64,000 bases of DNA from Dinoroseobacter shibae DFL 12 = DSM 16493 (GCF_000018145.1 NC_009952.1:992001-1056000), one strand, 5' to 3'. Positions 8,537-17,202 are shown, numbered from the stretch's first letter. Notes: generated from the letters alone by a model not told the origin. Made by a program: numbers and translations.

Positions 8537-9853
8537 ATGCCCCTGTTCCTGTCCAGCGCCGAGGCCGGCTTCGAGGCCGCGTTCGCACAGCTTCTGACCA
8601 TGAAGCGCGAGGATGCGGTGGATGTGGACGACACGGTCGCGGGAATCATCGCCGATGTCCGCGCCCGGGGCGATGCGGCGGTGATCGAGCTGACGTCCCG
8701 GTTCGACCGTCTGACGTTGACACCGCAGACCCTCGCGTTCAGCGCCGAAGAGATCGCGGCGGAAATCGCGAAAGTATCCGAGGAAGACCGCGCAGCGCTT
8801 GAACTGGCCGCGGAAAGGATCCGCGCCTACCACGCGCGCCAGATGCCGCAGGATGCCCGCTGGACCGAGCCCACGGGGGCTGAACTCGGCTGGCGCTGGA
8901 CCCCGGTTTCGGCAGCAGGGCTTTATGTGCCCGGTGGGCTGGCAAGCTACCCCTCCAGCGTGCTGATGAACGCGATCCCGGCCCAGGTGGCAGGGGTTGA
9001 GCGGCTGGTGATCTGTGCGCCGACCCCGGACGGGGTGGTCAACCCGCTTGTCCTGCTGGCGGCCAGCTTGTCGGGTGTCGACACCGTATACCGGGTCGGC
9101 GGGGCGCAGGCGATCGCCGCGCTGGCCTATGGCACCGAGACCATCGCGCCGGTCGACAAGATCACCGGGCCCGGCAATGCCTTCGTGGCGGCGGCCAAGC
9201 GGCGCGTGTTCGGGCGGGTGGGGATCGACATGATCGCGGGTCCGTCCGAGATCCTCGTGATCGCTGATCGCGATAACGACCCTGACTGGATCGCGGTGGA
9301 CCTGCTCAGCCAGGCCGAGCATGACGAAAGCGCCCAGTCTATCCTGATCACCGACGATGCCGCCTTCGGACAGGCCGTGGCTGCGGCGGTCGAGGCGCGG
9401 CTCGAAACGCTGGAGCGGCGCGCCATTGCGGGGCCGAGCTGGCGGGATTTCGGCGCGGTGATCACCGTGCGCGACCTGGCCGAGGCGGCGGAGTTGTCCA
9501 ACCGTATCGCACCCGAGCACCTGGAGCTGTGCGTCGCGGACCCTGACGGGCTCGCCGAACACATCACCCATGCCGGGGCGATCTTTCTCGGGGCGTGGAC
9601 GCCCGAGGCCATCGGTGACTATATCGGTGGACCCAATCACGTTCTGCCAACCGCGCGCTCGGCGCGCTTCTCCTCGGGCCTGTCGGTGATGGATTTCGTC
9701 AAACGCACGACACTTGCCAAAATGACCCCCGCCGCCCTCGCCGAGATCGGCCCGGCGGCCGAACGCCTTGCGATTTCCGAAAGCCTCGAGGCCCATGGCC
9801 TGAGCGTGCGCGCCCGGCTCGACCGGCTCAACAGGGGGGAGGCCGCGGAATGA
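8537..9853 (+). CDS. hisD: Histidinol dehydrogenase
   Basis: Zinc enzyme that oxidises L-histidinol to L-histidine in two NAD-dependent steps, the end of histidine synthesis. The start MPLFLSS is preceded by AAGGAGA at a good distance and gives 438 aa. Family signatures include GLYVPGG, DKITGPGNAFVAAAKR, GIDMIAGPSEILVIAD and APEHLEL, the last carrying a catalytic His. It lies between DUF2948 and UPF0262 and overlaps the latter by 4 bp (ATGA). Confidence 0.97.
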   Translation: MPLFLSSAEAGFEAAFAQLLTMKREDAVDVDDTVAGIIADVRARGDAAVIELTSRFDRLTLTPQTLAFSAEEIAAEIAKVSEEDRAALELAAERIRAYHARQMPQDARWTEPTGAELGWRWTPVSAAGLYVPGGLASYPSSVLMNAIPAQVAGVERLVICAPTPDGVVNPLVLLAASLSGVDTVYRVGGAQAIAALAYGTETIAPVDKITGPGNAFVAAAKRRVFGRVGIDMIAGPSEILVIADRDNDPDWIAVDLLSQAEHDESAQSILITDDAAFGQAVAAAVEARLETLERRAIAGPSWRDFGAVITVRDLAEAAELSNRIAPEHLELCVADPDGLAEHITHAGAIFLGAWTPEAIGDYIGGPNHVLPTARSARFSSGLSVMDFVKRTTLAKMTPAALAEIGPAAERLAISESLEAHGLSVRARLDRLNRGEAAE

Positions 9854-10329
9854 GCCATCTCATCGACATCTCGATAGACGACAGTGCCCTGCCGCCACCG
9901 ACGCCCGAGATCGAGCAGGAGCGCAAGGTCGCGATCTTCGACCTCCTGGAGGACAATTCCTTCAAACTTCCCGCGCGCGAAGACCGCGACGTGCCGCCCG
10001 GTCCCTTCAGCCTGACCCTTGCGATCCGCGAGCGGCGCCTGGTCTTCGATGTTACCGGACCCGAAGGCGCACAGGTCGCGGAGTTCCACCTCTCCCTTGG
10101 GCCATTCCGCCAAGTGGTGAAGGATTATTGGCAGATCTGCGAAAGCTATTTCGACGCCGTCAAGAAGCTCCCTCCCAGCCAGATCGAAGCGATCGACATG
10201 GCCCGGCGCGGTATCCACAACGAGGGCGCCCGCATCCTGCTGGAGCGTCTCGATGGCAAGGCGGAGGTGGATATCGACACGTCCCGACGGCTGTTCACCC
10301 TGATCTGCGTGCTGCATTTCGGGGCTTGA
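9850..10329 (+). CDS. UPF0262 family protein
   Basis: 159 aa, coupled to hisD by a 4-bp overlap. Conserved family stretches are visible: PTPEIEQERKVAIFDLLEDN and QIEAIDMARRGIHNEGA. No catalytic motif or membrane segment is seen. UPF0262 proteins are restricted to alphaproteobacteria and lie beside hisD; their function is unknown. Confidence 0.9.
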   Translation: MSHLIDISIDDSALPPPTPEIEQERKVAIFDLLEDNSFKLPAREDRDVPPGPFSLTLAIRERRLVFDVTGPEGAQVAEFHLSLGPFRQVVKDYWQICESYFDAVKKLPPSQIEAIDMARRGIHNEGARILLERLDGKAEVDIDTSRRLFTLICVLHFGA

Positions 10330-10332
10330 GGC

Positions 10333-10788
10333 GTGGCCTTCCCCTCCTCGGTGCTGTTCTGCTGCGATCACAACGCGATCCGCTCGCCCATGGCCGAGGG
10401 CATGATGAAGAAATACTACGGCCAGCGCGCCTATGTGCAATCGGCCGGAGTGAAGAACGATCTCGACATCGACGGCTTTGCCGTCACCGTCTGCAGCGAG
10501 ATCGGCGTGACGCTGGACGCCCATCGCACCCGATCCTTCGAGGACATGCAGAATTGGGGCGACGATCTCTCGTCCTTCGATCTGATCGTGGCCCTCTCGC
10601 CGGCCAGCCAGCGTCAGGCCCTCGAACTGACCCGGCTCTTTCACCTGACGGTCGAATACTGGCCGATCATGGATCCCGTCGGCATTGCCGAGGGCCGGGA
10701 GGCCAAGCTGCGCGCTTATCGGCAGACCCGCGACCAGATCCGGGAGCGGATGCTGGACCGGTTCGGGCCGGCCCAAGTCGAACCGTGA
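10333..10788 (+). CDS. Low-molecular-weight protein-tyrosine phosphatase/arsenate reductase-like protein
   Basis: 151 aa starting with GTG 3 bp after the UPF0262 stop. The P-loop CDHNAIRSP at residues 11-19 has the C-X5-R-(S/T) signature of LMW phosphatases. The general-acid region near the C-terminus reads WPIMDPVG, with Asp-Pro in the place of the family DP motif. It probably dephosphorylates a protein or small substrate. Arsenate reduction is less likely, because no ars genes are nearby. The position after hisD-UPF0262 is conserved in Rhodobacterales. Confidence 0.85.
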   Translation: MAFPSSVLFCCDHNAIRSPMAEGMMKKYYGQRAYVQSAGVKNDLDIDGFAVTVCSEIGVTLDAHRTRSFEDMQNWGDDLSSFDLIVALSPASQRQALELTRLFHLTVEYWPIMDPVGIAEGREAKLRAYRQTRDQIRERMLDRFGPAQVEP

Positions 10789-10864
10789 CACCAAACACCG
10801 TGCCAGTTGCGGACACGGACAGTGCGGCGGTTGTTACAAATCCCGTGCTGCCGCAAACTTCGCC

Positions 10865-10893
10865 TTGAAATACGCCGCAAACACGCGCATATC
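10865..10893 (+). promoter_or_regulatory. Candidate promoter of infA
   Basis: TTGAAA (10865-10870), a 17-bp spacer, then CATATC (10888-10893), 44 bp before the infA start in the only sizeable gap (149 bp) of this block. Confidence 0.4.
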
Positions 10894-10937
10894 GTGCCTC
10901 GCCCGCCATTGCGCGGTCAACCACAACTGGAGACACC

Positions 10938-11156
10938 ATGGCCAAGGAAGAACTGCTCGAATTTCCCGGCGTCGTGAAGGAACTCCTGCCCAACGCGACA
11001 TTCCGGGTCGAGCTTGAAAACGGCCATGAAATCATTGCGCATACGGCAGGCAAGATGCGCAAGAACCGCATCCGCGTCCTCGCAGGCGACAAGGTTCAGG
11101 TCGAAATGACCCCCTACGATCTGACCAAGGGTCGGATCAACTACCGCTTCAAGTAA
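10938..11156 (+). CDS. infA: Translation initiation factor IF-1
   Basis: 72 aa, exactly the usual size, forming a single S1/OB-fold domain. [19 protein letters not shown] and [15 protein letters not shown] are family-diagnostic. It binds the 30S A-site with IF-2 and IF-3 during initiation. Preceded by CTGGAGA. The next gene (maf) begins 2 bp after the stop. Confidence 0.98.
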   Translation: MAKEELLEFPGVVKELLPNATFRVELENGHEIIAHTAGKMRKNRIRVLAGDKVQVEMTPYDLTKGRINYRFK

Positions 11157-11158
11157 CG

Positions 11159-11743
11159 GTGCCCCCCGGGCCCCGCTTTATCCTCGGTTCCGGATCGCCC
11201 CGCCGACAGGAGTTGCTGGCGCAGATCGGGTATGTGCCCGATGCGATCCGTGCTGCGGATATCGACGAGACACCGCACCCCGGGGAGCGGCCCTTGGCCT
11301 ATGTGCGCCGCATGGCCGTTGAGAAATCCGCGGCCCTCGAACTGGCTGAGAACGAGGTGCTGCTGACCGCCGACACGACGGTGTGTGTCGGTCTGCGTAT
11401 TCTTGGCAAACCCGAAGATGCCGAAGAGGCGCGCGCCTTTTTGCGCCTGATGTCCGGGCGGCGTCACCGGGTCATCACCGCCATCGCGGTGCGCACGTCC
11501 ACACGGACCTTGGCGCGCGATGTCAGCACCACCTTGCGCATGCTCCCGCTGACGGACGCGGATATCGACGCCTATCTCGCCAGTGGGGAGTGGCGCGGCA
11601 AGGCCGGGGGCTACGGCATCCAGGGCATTGCGGGCGCGTTCATTCCCTGGATCAGCGGATCGTACACCGCGGTCGTGGGCCTGCCACTTGCCGAAACCGC
11701 CGCTTCTCTGCGCAGTGCGGGTGTCACGAGGCAAGCTGGATGA
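11159..11743 (+). CDS. maf: Maf-like nucleotide pyrophosphatase
   Basis: 194 aa with a GTG start 2 bp after infA. The N-terminus reads [14 protein letters not shown], the Maf signature with the Ser-x-Ser-Pro-Arg-Arg phosphate-binding motif. [15 protein letters not shown] is the conserved Asp-Thr motif. Maf proteins hydrolyse non-canonical or modified dNTP/NTPs such as dTTP, UTP or m7GTP. In this block infA-maf-RNase E/G is a known order. It overlaps the following gene by 4 bp. Confidence 0.93.
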   Translation: MPPGPRFILGSGSPRRQELLAQIGYVPDAIRAADIDETPHPGERPLAYVRRMAVEKSAALELAENEVLLTADTTVCVGLRILGKPEDAEEARAFLRLMSGRRHRVITAIAVRTSTRTLARDVSTTLRMLPLTDADIDAYLASGEWRGKAGGYGIQGIAGAFIPWISGSYTAVVGLPLAETAASLRSAGVTRQAG

Positions 11744-12783
11744 AGGGCAATGTGATCGTTCTGGACCATCTGGGTGCGCGGCGTGCGGCGGCGCGGCTGA
11801 CCGATGGGCGACTAGAAGACCTCGCCATCGATCCGGCCGAGGACGCGCCGCCGCTGCCCGGCGCCATCTTCCGTGCCGTGATCGACCGCCCCGTGAAGGG
11901 GCAGGGCGGCGCCTTCGTCAAGCTGGATGGGGCCATGGGCTTTCTGCGGGGCGGAAGCGCACGCCGTCCGGGGGATCGCCTGCTGGTCCAGGTCTCCGGT
12001 GTGGCGGAGCCGGGCAAGGCGGTTCCCGTCACTGACCGCGTACTCTACAAAAGCCGCTATGTGATCGTGACACCGAATGCGCCGGGCGTGAACGTGGCCC
12101 GGTCGATCCGGGAAGAGGAGCGCCGCGCCAGTCTGCGCCTGCTGGCCGAGGATGTGCTGGACGGGGCAGATACCGGGCTGATCTTGCGCTCGGCTGCGGC
12201 GCAAGCGGATGAAGACACCCTCAGGGAAGACATTTCGGAGACCCTCGCATTGGCTATGGCCGTTCAAGCGGATGCGGAAGGGGAGGGATCCGCGCTACTT
12301 CTGGATGCGCCGGACGCACATCATCTGGCCTGGCGAGACTGGTCGGACCCGGTGCCCGACGAGATCGTGACCGATCCGGGCGGGTTCGAACGGCATGGGG
12401 TCCTCGATGCGCTCCACGCGCTGGTGGACCCCCAGGTCAGCCTGTCCGGAGGGGCGTCGGTGTTCATCGAGCCTACCCGTGCCCTGGTTGCGGTAGACGT
12501 GAACACCGGGCGCGACGTCTCGCCGGCGGCAGGGCTGAAGGCCAATCTTGCAGCAGCGCGCGCATTGCCGCGACAGTTGCGTCTGCGCGGGCTTGGCGGG
12601 CAGATCGTGGTGGACTTTGCCCCGATGCCCAAGAAGGACCGCAAGCAGCTGGAACAGTCTCTCAGGGCGGCGTTCCGCGCCGACCCGGTAGAGACCAGCC
12701 TTGTCGGCTGGACCCCGTTGGGCCATTACGAGTTGCAACGCAAGCGCGACCGCGCGTCCCTGCGCCGGAGCGATCTTCCTTGA
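11740..12783 (+). CDS. Short ribonuclease E/G family protein
   Basis: 347 aa, starting in an ATGA overlap with maf. An S1-like N-terminal part ([22 protein letters not shown]) precedes the DNase I-like catalytic core. The two metal-ligand Asp residues are present in VDVNTGRD and VVDFAPM. It should cleave single-stranded RNA 5' of A/U-rich sites, like RNase G. It is much shorter than RNase E (about 1000 aa) or RNase G (about 490 aa). The CPxC zinc-link and the C-terminal scaffold are absent, so it may act as a monomer or dimer with altered properties. Confidence 0.85.
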   Translation: MKGNVIVLDHLGARRAAARLTDGRLEDLAIDPAEDAPPLPGAIFRAVIDRPVKGQGGAFVKLDGAMGFLRGGSARRPGDRLLVQVSGVAEPGKAVPVTDRVLYKSRYVIVTPNAPGVNVARSIREEERRASLRLLAEDVLDGADTGLILRSAAAQADEDTLREDISETLALAMAVQADAEGEGSALLLDAPDAHHLAWRDWSDPVPDEIVTDPGGFERHGVLDALHALVDPQVSLSGGASVFIEPTRALVAVDVNTGRDVSPAAGLKANLAAARALPRQLRLRGLGGQIVVDFAPMPKKDRKQLEQSLRAAFRADPVETSLVGWTPLGHYELQRKRDRASLRRSDLP

Positions 12784-12986
12784 CCTGTCCGATCTGCCGA
12801 AAACCGACGCTGCACGCCTATCGCCCGTTCTGTTCGAAACGATGTTCCGACGTGGACCTGGGGCGCTGGCTGACCGGTGGATATGCTATCCCCTCGGAGC
12901 GCGAAGAAGACGACGAAGAGGCTGAAGATGCGGCCCGAGAGGCCGGGTCGTCAGCCGCCCAAGACACTGATCCCACGCACCATTGA
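12780..12986 (+). CDS. yacG: DNA gyrase inhibitor/zinc protein YacG
   Basis: 68 aa with a TTG start inside a 4-bp overlap with the RNase gene. The four-cysteine zinc site is complete: CPIC at residues 3-6 and CSKRC downstream (Cys18 and Cys22). The motif DLGRWL follows, and then an acidic tail. YacG binds GyrB and blocks DNA binding in E. coli; the same role is assumed here. Confidence 0.93.
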   Translation: MTCPICRKPTLHAYRPFCSKRCSDVDLGRWLTGGYAIPSEREEDDEEAEDAAREAGSSAAQDTDPTHH

Positions 12987-13073
12987 ACGCGCACATTTTT
13001 TGCTACGCCCCCTCTGGACACTCCCCGATCCGGGGTCTAGAACCAGCGCACCCTGAGGCGGCCAAGCCTCCCC

Positions 13074-13150
13074 GTGCCCGGGTAGCTCAGGGGTAGAGCA
13101 GTGGATTGAAAATCCTCGTGTCGGTGGTTCGATTCCGCCCCCGGGCACCA
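13074..13150 (+). tRNA. tRNA-Phe (anticodon GAA), integration site of the island
   Basis: 77 nt with encoded CCA. Acceptor stem GTGCCCG/CGGGCAC, D-arm TAGCTCAGGGGTAGAGC, anticodon arm with GAA in GGATTGAAAATCC, T-arm GTGGTTCGATTCCGC. Its last 16 bases are repeated at 28687-28702 with one mismatch, so it served as attB for the adjoining island and was restored by it. Confidence 0.97.
13135..13150 (+). repeat. attL, left copy of the integration repeat
   Basis: CCGCCCCCGGGCACCA at the 3' end of tRNA-Phe. It matches the right copy at 15 of 16 positions; the innermost 11 bases CCCGGGCACCA are identical. Confidence 0.85.
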
Positions 13151-13197
13151 AAGCACCTCTCAGTGTGTATGATATCAATGGGTTACGGGGCGAAATC

Positions 13198-13232
13198 GTC
13201 CCACCGTTTTCGCTGCGGGGCAAAAGTGGGAC
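13198..13232. repeat. Inverted GTCCCAC/GTGGGAC pair near attL
   Basis: GTCCCAC at 13198-13204 and GTGGGAC at 13226-13232 face each other 48 bp inside attL. The same heptamers recur as an inverted pair just inside attR (28594-28600 and 28642-28648), and AAAGTGGGAC is identical at both ends. They could be integrase arm-binding or excisionase sites. Confidence 0.45.
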
Positions 13233-13387
13233 TTTTTTGTTCGTTGTTCGGTCCCGGCTGAGGTTTCGTTCAAGAGATGTATTGAGACTTGATCGGGACG
13301 GCAGGAAGTGTGCTGGGACGCGCCCAGACATTGTTGGCAGAGGATGCGAGGCATATGGTGCTCGCACAATCTGAGTCACGGGTGACA

Positions 13388-13978
13388 ATGCCAGCAGATC
13401 GCTATTCGACCTTTTCGGAGCTTTTCCGTCACGAGACGGCAGGGAGCGATTATCGCATTGAAGCCCGTCATGTGACAAACTCAGCCGTGGTTATGGCGCC
13501 CCACGGCGGGCGGATCGAACCAGGGACTTCCGAGATTGCGCGAAGTGTGGCCCAAGATGACAAGTCCCTCTACCTATTTGAAGGCGTGAGAGCCAGATTG
13601 AGGCATCACGAGTTGCACGTGACTTCCCACCTCTACGATGAACCACTCGCTCTCGAAATTGCAGCTAGAACCGATCGTTTGGTCGCATTTCATGGCCGTG
13701 CTGATCGAGACGACCCCGAAACGGTTTGGATTGGTGGCCTCGACACAGACTTGAGTGGGTTGATCTTGGATCATGTCGTTCGAGCGGGTTTCGTCGGTAG
13801 GCTGCAACAGGGTGAGCTTGCCGGAACTCATCCAAATAACATCTGCAATCGTGCGCGAAGTGGCAGGGGTGTGCAGGTGGAGCTGCCGAGAGCGTTGAGA
13901 AACCGATTGATGAAAGAGCAGGAAAGCTTGGTTCAGTTCGCTAGTGCTGTGCGAAATGCTCTCGAAGACCTGATCTAG
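13388..13978 (+). CDS. YjqB/poly-gamma-glutamate hydrolase-like protein
   Basis: 196 aa from the ATG chosen. The frame extends upstream 33 codons to 13289, but that part looks non-conserved. Motifs of the DUF867/PghP family are present: VVMAPHGGRIEPGTSEIA with the zinc-ligand His and Glu, ELHVTSHLYDEPLAL, LVAFHGRAD and NICNRARSGRGVQVELPR. Family members are zinc carboxypeptidase-like hydrolases found in Bacillus phages, where they cut poly-gamma-glutamate capsules, and as YjqB in chromosomes. Here it is the first gene inside the island. Whether the substrate is a capsule polymer is unknown. Confidence 0.75.
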   Translation: MPADRYSTFSELFRHETAGSDYRIEARHVTNSAVVMAPHGGRIEPGTSEIARSVAQDDKSLYLFEGVRARLRHHELHVTSHLYDEPLALEIAARTDRLVAFHGRADRDDPETVWIGGLDTDLSGLILDHVVRAGFVGRLQQGELAGTHPNNICNRARSGRGVQVELPRALRNRLMKEQESLVQFASAVRNALEDLI

Positions 13979-14008
13979 CCGCCTTGGCGGCCTGTACCGA
14001 TCTCGTGC

Positions 14009-14380
14009 TTACGAAAGACTGGCGCGTTGCGCTCTCCCGCCCCTAGCTCGTCGCGGTTCTTCTGTCTCTCCCAACCCTTCCAGCGCCACCGGTGCCGTGC
14101 CTGGGAACTCAACCATCAGCTTGAGCTCCCCGCCCATCGCGCGGACGTAGCCTGTCAGTGTCGAGAGCAGGAGGTCGCTCTGGCGTTCGTACTTCGCGAC
14201 GGTGGCCTGCTGGACGCCAAGGGTTTCCGCCAGTTGGACTTGGGTCAACTTCTTGGCCTTCCGCAGCTCCTGCAGCGTCAGGTACTCGGCATGCAGCCGA
14301 TCCGCCTCGGCCTCGATCGCCGCGCGGCGGGCGGGGTCGAGGGTCGCCAGCTTGTCCTTCAGGCTCCGGGCCATCGTCAT
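14009..14380 (-). CDS. XRE-family antitoxin (HigA-like)
   Basis: About 123 aa. The helix-turn-helix LTQVQLAETLGVQQATVAKYE is the classic XRE fold, preceded by a helical N-terminus (ARRAAIEAEADRLHAEYLTL). The start lies in a run of ATGs (14383, 14380, 14374) overlapping the toxin stop; any of them gives a coupled second gene. It is expected to bind and neutralise the upstream RelE/HigB-like toxin and to repress the operon. A basic C-terminal tail (EEPRRARGGRAQR) is unusual for the family. Confidence 0.82.
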   Translation of the reverse strand: MTMARSLKDKLATLDPARRAAIEAEADRLHAEYLTLQELRKAKKLTQVQLAETLGVQQATVAKYERQSDLLLSTLTGYVRAMGGELKLMVEFPGTAPVALEGLGETEEPRRARGGRAQRASLS

Positions 14381-14733
14381 CATCCTTTCCGTCTCTCCAG
14401 GTGGCGGTCGAACCGATCGTCCGCCCGGGCGATGAGCGACTTGTAGAACCGCTTCTCGCTGCCACCCGACTTGTCCCCGCCGACGAGCAGGATCGCCTGC
14501 CGGTCGGGGTCGAATGCGAAGGCGATGCGCCAGACGCCATCGGCGGCGTTGCAGCGCAGTTCCTTCATGTTGGCATGCTTCGACCCGGTCAGGGTGTCCG
14601 CATGGGGTCGCCCGAGCATGGGGCCTTCCCGCTCGAGCAGCAACGCCCGGGCGAGGATCGCATCCTGCACCTCTTGTGGCAGGGCATCGAATTCCGGCTC
14701 GAATTCCTCGGCAAAGGATACGGTCCACGGCAT
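14380..14733 (-). CDS. RelE/ParE-superfamily toxin (HigB-like, Gp49 type)
   Basis: 117 aa. The pattern FEPEFDALPQEVQDAILARA, MKELRCNAADGVWRIAFAFD and the C-terminal FYKSLIARADDRFDRHL match the HigB/Gp49 (DUF891) group of type II toxins. These usually cleave mRNA on the ribosome. Toxin first, antitoxin second is the HigBA order. Its role on the island is probably maintenance, possibly also abortive phage defence. Confidence 0.83.
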   Translation of the reverse strand: MPWTVSFAEEFEPEFDALPQEVQDAILARALLLEREGPMLGRPHADTLTGSKHANMKELRCNAADGVWRIAFAFDPDRQAILLVGGDKSGGSEKRFYKSLIARADDRFDRHLERRKG

Positions 14734-14746
14734 CGGGTGAATACTA

Positions 14747-14770
14747 CCTTGAAGCTATATAGCCTTGAAG
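14747..14770 (-). promoter_or_regulatory. Promoter/operator of the HigBA-like pair
   Basis: Two direct copies of CCTTGAAG (14747-14754 and 14763-14770) flank the perfect palindrome GCTATATAGC (14754-14763), 14 bp upstream of the toxin start. On the minus strand TTCAAG and TAGTAT are 17 bp apart and may be the -35 and -10. A palindrome embedded in the promoter fits autorepression by the antitoxin. Confidence 0.5.
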
Positions 14771-14833
14771 AACTAATCTTGCAAGAACGGGCTGCGGGAC
14801 GGTAGCGTTGCGTCCGCAGGAACGGGGCGAGGA

Positions 14834-14998
14834 TCAGTCTGCCTCTTTGAGCAGTCCCTGTGCCTTTTCCGCTGCGCGAGCGAGGCCGCGAATCCGTGTG
14901 CCGGGGGCATCCGTTGCTCGCTGGAACTCGGCAAACGCCTCGGGCGAGAGCGTTGAGGCTTCGCCTTCGTCCAACTTCGGTTTCTCGGTCTTGGTCAT
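14834..14998 (-). CDS. Small hypothetical protein
   Basis: 54 aa beginning MTKTEKPKLDEGEAST and ending EKAQGLLKEAD, hydrophilic and probably helical in its second half. GGAGG stands 5 bases before the ATG, a good ribosome site. It lies 58 bp downstream of the integrase on the same strand. No family recognised. It may be an island accessory protein, for example a small regulator of excision, but nothing in the sequence shows that. Confidence 0.5.
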   Translation of the reverse strand: MTKTEKPKLDEGEASTLSPEAFAEFQRATDAPGTRIRGLARAAEKAQGLLKEAD

Positions 14999-15056
14999 GC
15001 CTGCCTCCATAGTGTTCTTCTTGGTCGTTTCAGTCTTTGCGTGGGGATTTGGTGTA

Positions 15057-16169
15057 TCACGTTTCGCCACCCCGCGCTTCCTCCCTTCCCGGCCCGTCTC
15101 CACCCCGCGACAACAGCTTCATCCCGGACGCCGCCAGCACCCTCTGGCGCGCGGCGCGGGTGTAGCGCGAGGCTTCCTTCATGGTCGTCCAGCCGAAGAT
15201 CGCCATCAATTGCCGCTCGGTCGCGCCGTTCTCGGCCGCCAGCGCCGCGCCCGCCTTGCGCAGCCCGTGGGCGGAGCAATGCTTCAACCCGGCCTCGTCG
15301 CATTGCTTGCGGAACCAGTTGCCAAAGCCGTTCGAGGTGAAGGGCTTGCCGAAGGCCGTGACGAGGAAGGCGAGGTTGCCGGTGGGCGTGGCGTCGAGCA
15401 CCGCCTTCAACTCGGGCAGGACCGGGATGGATAGGGTGACGGGCTTGCGGTCACGGTTCTTGGCCTGGGTCAGGGTGATCCAGCCGTCCTTGATGTGCTG
15501 CGGCCCGAGCCGGACGATGTCCGAGCGCCGCTGCCCGGTGTAGAGCATGAGCGCGAGGGCCAGCCGTGGCTTGCTGCCGATCGGGTGATGCTCCTCGAAC
15601 TGCCGGACCTCCTCCATCGTCCAAGAGTGGAAGCCGTCGCCCTTGGCCTTGAGGTAGGGCACGTCGCGGGCAGGGTTGCGCTGTGCCAGCTCGTATTCGA
15701 CCGCGAAAGAATAGACCTGCCGCAGTGCCTTGACGAAGCCGTTGGCGGCCTCGGGACGGTCCGCCATTTCGTCACGCATGCGGCGGACATGGCGGGGCTC
15801 CATCAGCGCGTAGGGCTTGGATCCGCTCTTCTCGCAGATCCGGTCGAGGATGCCGCGCCGGACATACTTGGTGCGGCCGCTCAGGCGCTGGTACTCGGCC
15901 GAGACATAGTACTGCTCGCAGAGCCACTTGAAGCTGCCCTTCGATCCGCGCCGGTCGAGCGGTACGGTCGGCGCGCGCGGCGTCGCCCCCATCATCGCGG
16001 CGCGATACTCGGCCAAGAAGTCTTCTGTTCCCGGCTGGCTGCGCAGCCGCACCTTCAGGTGCCCGGGCCGCCGCAGGTAGATGCGCACGTTCCCGTGCCG
16101 GTCGGTGTCCTCGATGACGTGCTTCAGGCGGATGCTGCCCGAGCTGTCTCTCATCCTGAATGTGGGCAT
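15057..16169 (-). CDS. Tyrosine-type integrase of the island
   Basis: 370 aa. A SAM-like core-binding region (about residues 80-165) precedes the catalytic domain. Catalytic residues are visible: Arg in MLYTGQRRSDI, the His-x-x-Arg in CSAHGLRKAG, the Trp in FGWTT and the nucleophilic Tyr in ASRYTRAARQ. It should recombine the tRNA-Phe attB with the element's attP. The position about 1.9 kb from attL, on the strand pointing to the tRNA, is usual for tRNA-integrating islands. The AlpA-like gene lies 25 bp upstream and is probably co-transcribed. Confidence 0.95.
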   Translation of the reverse strand: MPTFRMRDSSGSIRLKHVIEDTDRHGNVRIYLRRPGHLKVRLRSQPGTEDFLAEYRAAMMGATPRAPTVPLDRRGSKGSFKWLCEQYYVSAEYQRLSGRTKYVRRGILDRICEKSGSKPYALMEPRHVRRMRDEMADRPEAANGFVKALRQVYSFAVEYELAQRNPARDVPYLKAKGDGFHSWTMEEVRQFEEHHPIGSKPRLALALMLYTGQRRSDIVRLGPQHIKDGWITLTQAKNRDRKPVTLSIPVLPELKAVLDATPTGNLAFLVTAFGKPFTSNGFGNWFRKQCDEAGLKHCSAHGLRKAGAALAAENGATERQLMAIFGWTTMKEASRYTRAARQRVLAASGMKLLSRGGDGPGREEARGGET

Positions 16170-16194
16170 TTCACGCGCTGCCTTTCGTCAGCCG

Positions 16195-16434
16195 TCAGTC
16201 GTCCCAGGGATTGTGGTCGGAGTGATCCCCATCAGGGATCAGCTCGAACGCCCGGTCAAGTTTTTTCCGGTCCCAGACGGTGCGGGCATTGATCCGCTTG
16301 GGCGGCGGCATGCGCCGGTCGCGGACCAGGTGATCGAAGAGCGTGGGCGAGACCCCGATATAGGCCGCCGCCTCGGTCCGCGAGAGACCGCGGGGCGCGA
16401 GGGTGGGCGGTAGAATGGCGGGGCGCTTGGGCAT
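16195..16434 (-). CDS. AlpA/excisionase-like helix-turn-helix protein
   Basis: 79 aa from MPKRPAILPP; a start 10 codons earlier is possible. The HTH reads LSRTEAAAYIGVSPTLFDHL and is followed by MPPPKRINARTVWDRKKLDRA, the wing of MerR/HTH_17-type AlpA or Xis proteins. These proteins guide excision or activate the integrase gene. It is directly upstream of the integrase. Confidence 0.8.
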   Translation of the reverse strand: MPKRPAILPPTLAPRGLSRTEAAAYIGVSPTLFDHLVRDRRMPPPKRINARTVWDRKKLDRAFELIPDGDHSDHNPWDD

Positions 16435-17202
16435 GGCGATAGGTCTGGGTTTCGAACGCCCCAAGGATGCCGGAAAGCGAGAGAGGAGCGAAGCCGAGAA
16501 CGGGCGGGGTAGGCCTGTAGCGGGGAATGACAGGCGGGCGGCGGGTTCCGGCTTTCAGGGCGGTGTACCGGGTGTGCTGGCATAGTCGCATTTTGTCGTG
16601 GGATCGGCGTCGTGCCGCGCGAAAAATAAATTTAGGTCAGTGGGTTGGCACTAGTGATGCCTCAAAGGACTTGTGATTGCGGCGGATAATCTCTCCGAAC
16701 AACAGCAACTTGAGGTGTCCGTGCGGCACCTCTTTTATCTCGCGCTCCCATTGTTGAGCGCGAGATGCCACCTCCCGATGCTCGGAGTTCCTGCCTCTTC
16801 TACAGAGCAGCTGCCGAGAGCAGGTTTCCACACTGTGCATATTAGTGGTCTGAAAACACTTCAAAATTGCAGGAAACCTGCACGCGACCGATTTGCATGC
16901 ACGCGAAAACGCCAATCACGTCAGTGACTTGCGGCACTCGTGGCAGGCGCTTTTATCTTGCCCTTTTCCCTTCGCGCTATAGCCCAACGCCCCTAATTGC
17001 GCCGATCGTTCGCCATTGCATGCTCTGGCGCGATATTTTTGACCACGACATTTCGTTCGCTCGGCTTGACGTCGAGCACCCTATTGCGCGTCTGCGAATG
17101 CACAACCGCTGCGTTCCATGGCCGCAAATGCTTCGCCCCCAAACTGCGCAGTCTCTGCTGCCAAGGCGTGAATGCGGACACAAATCCACCGGACGCATTC
17201 AG
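16435..17202. other. Long stretch without an assignable gene
   Basis: About 770 bp between the AlpA-like start and the helicase stop, relatively AT-rich around 16640-17000. The minus-strand frame 16637-16915 has a plausible C-terminal part (AQQWEREIKEVPHGHLKLLL) and could be a small gene. A plus-strand frame over the same bases is equally open, and neither has a good ribosome site. The promoter for the AlpA-integrase pair should lie at its left edge, but I see no convincing hexamers. Confidence 0.4.

Noticed and set aside
16637-16915. 92-codon minus-strand frame in the island gap
   Set aside because: Part looks protein-like, but an equally open plus-strand frame overlaps it and there is no ribosome site or recognised family.
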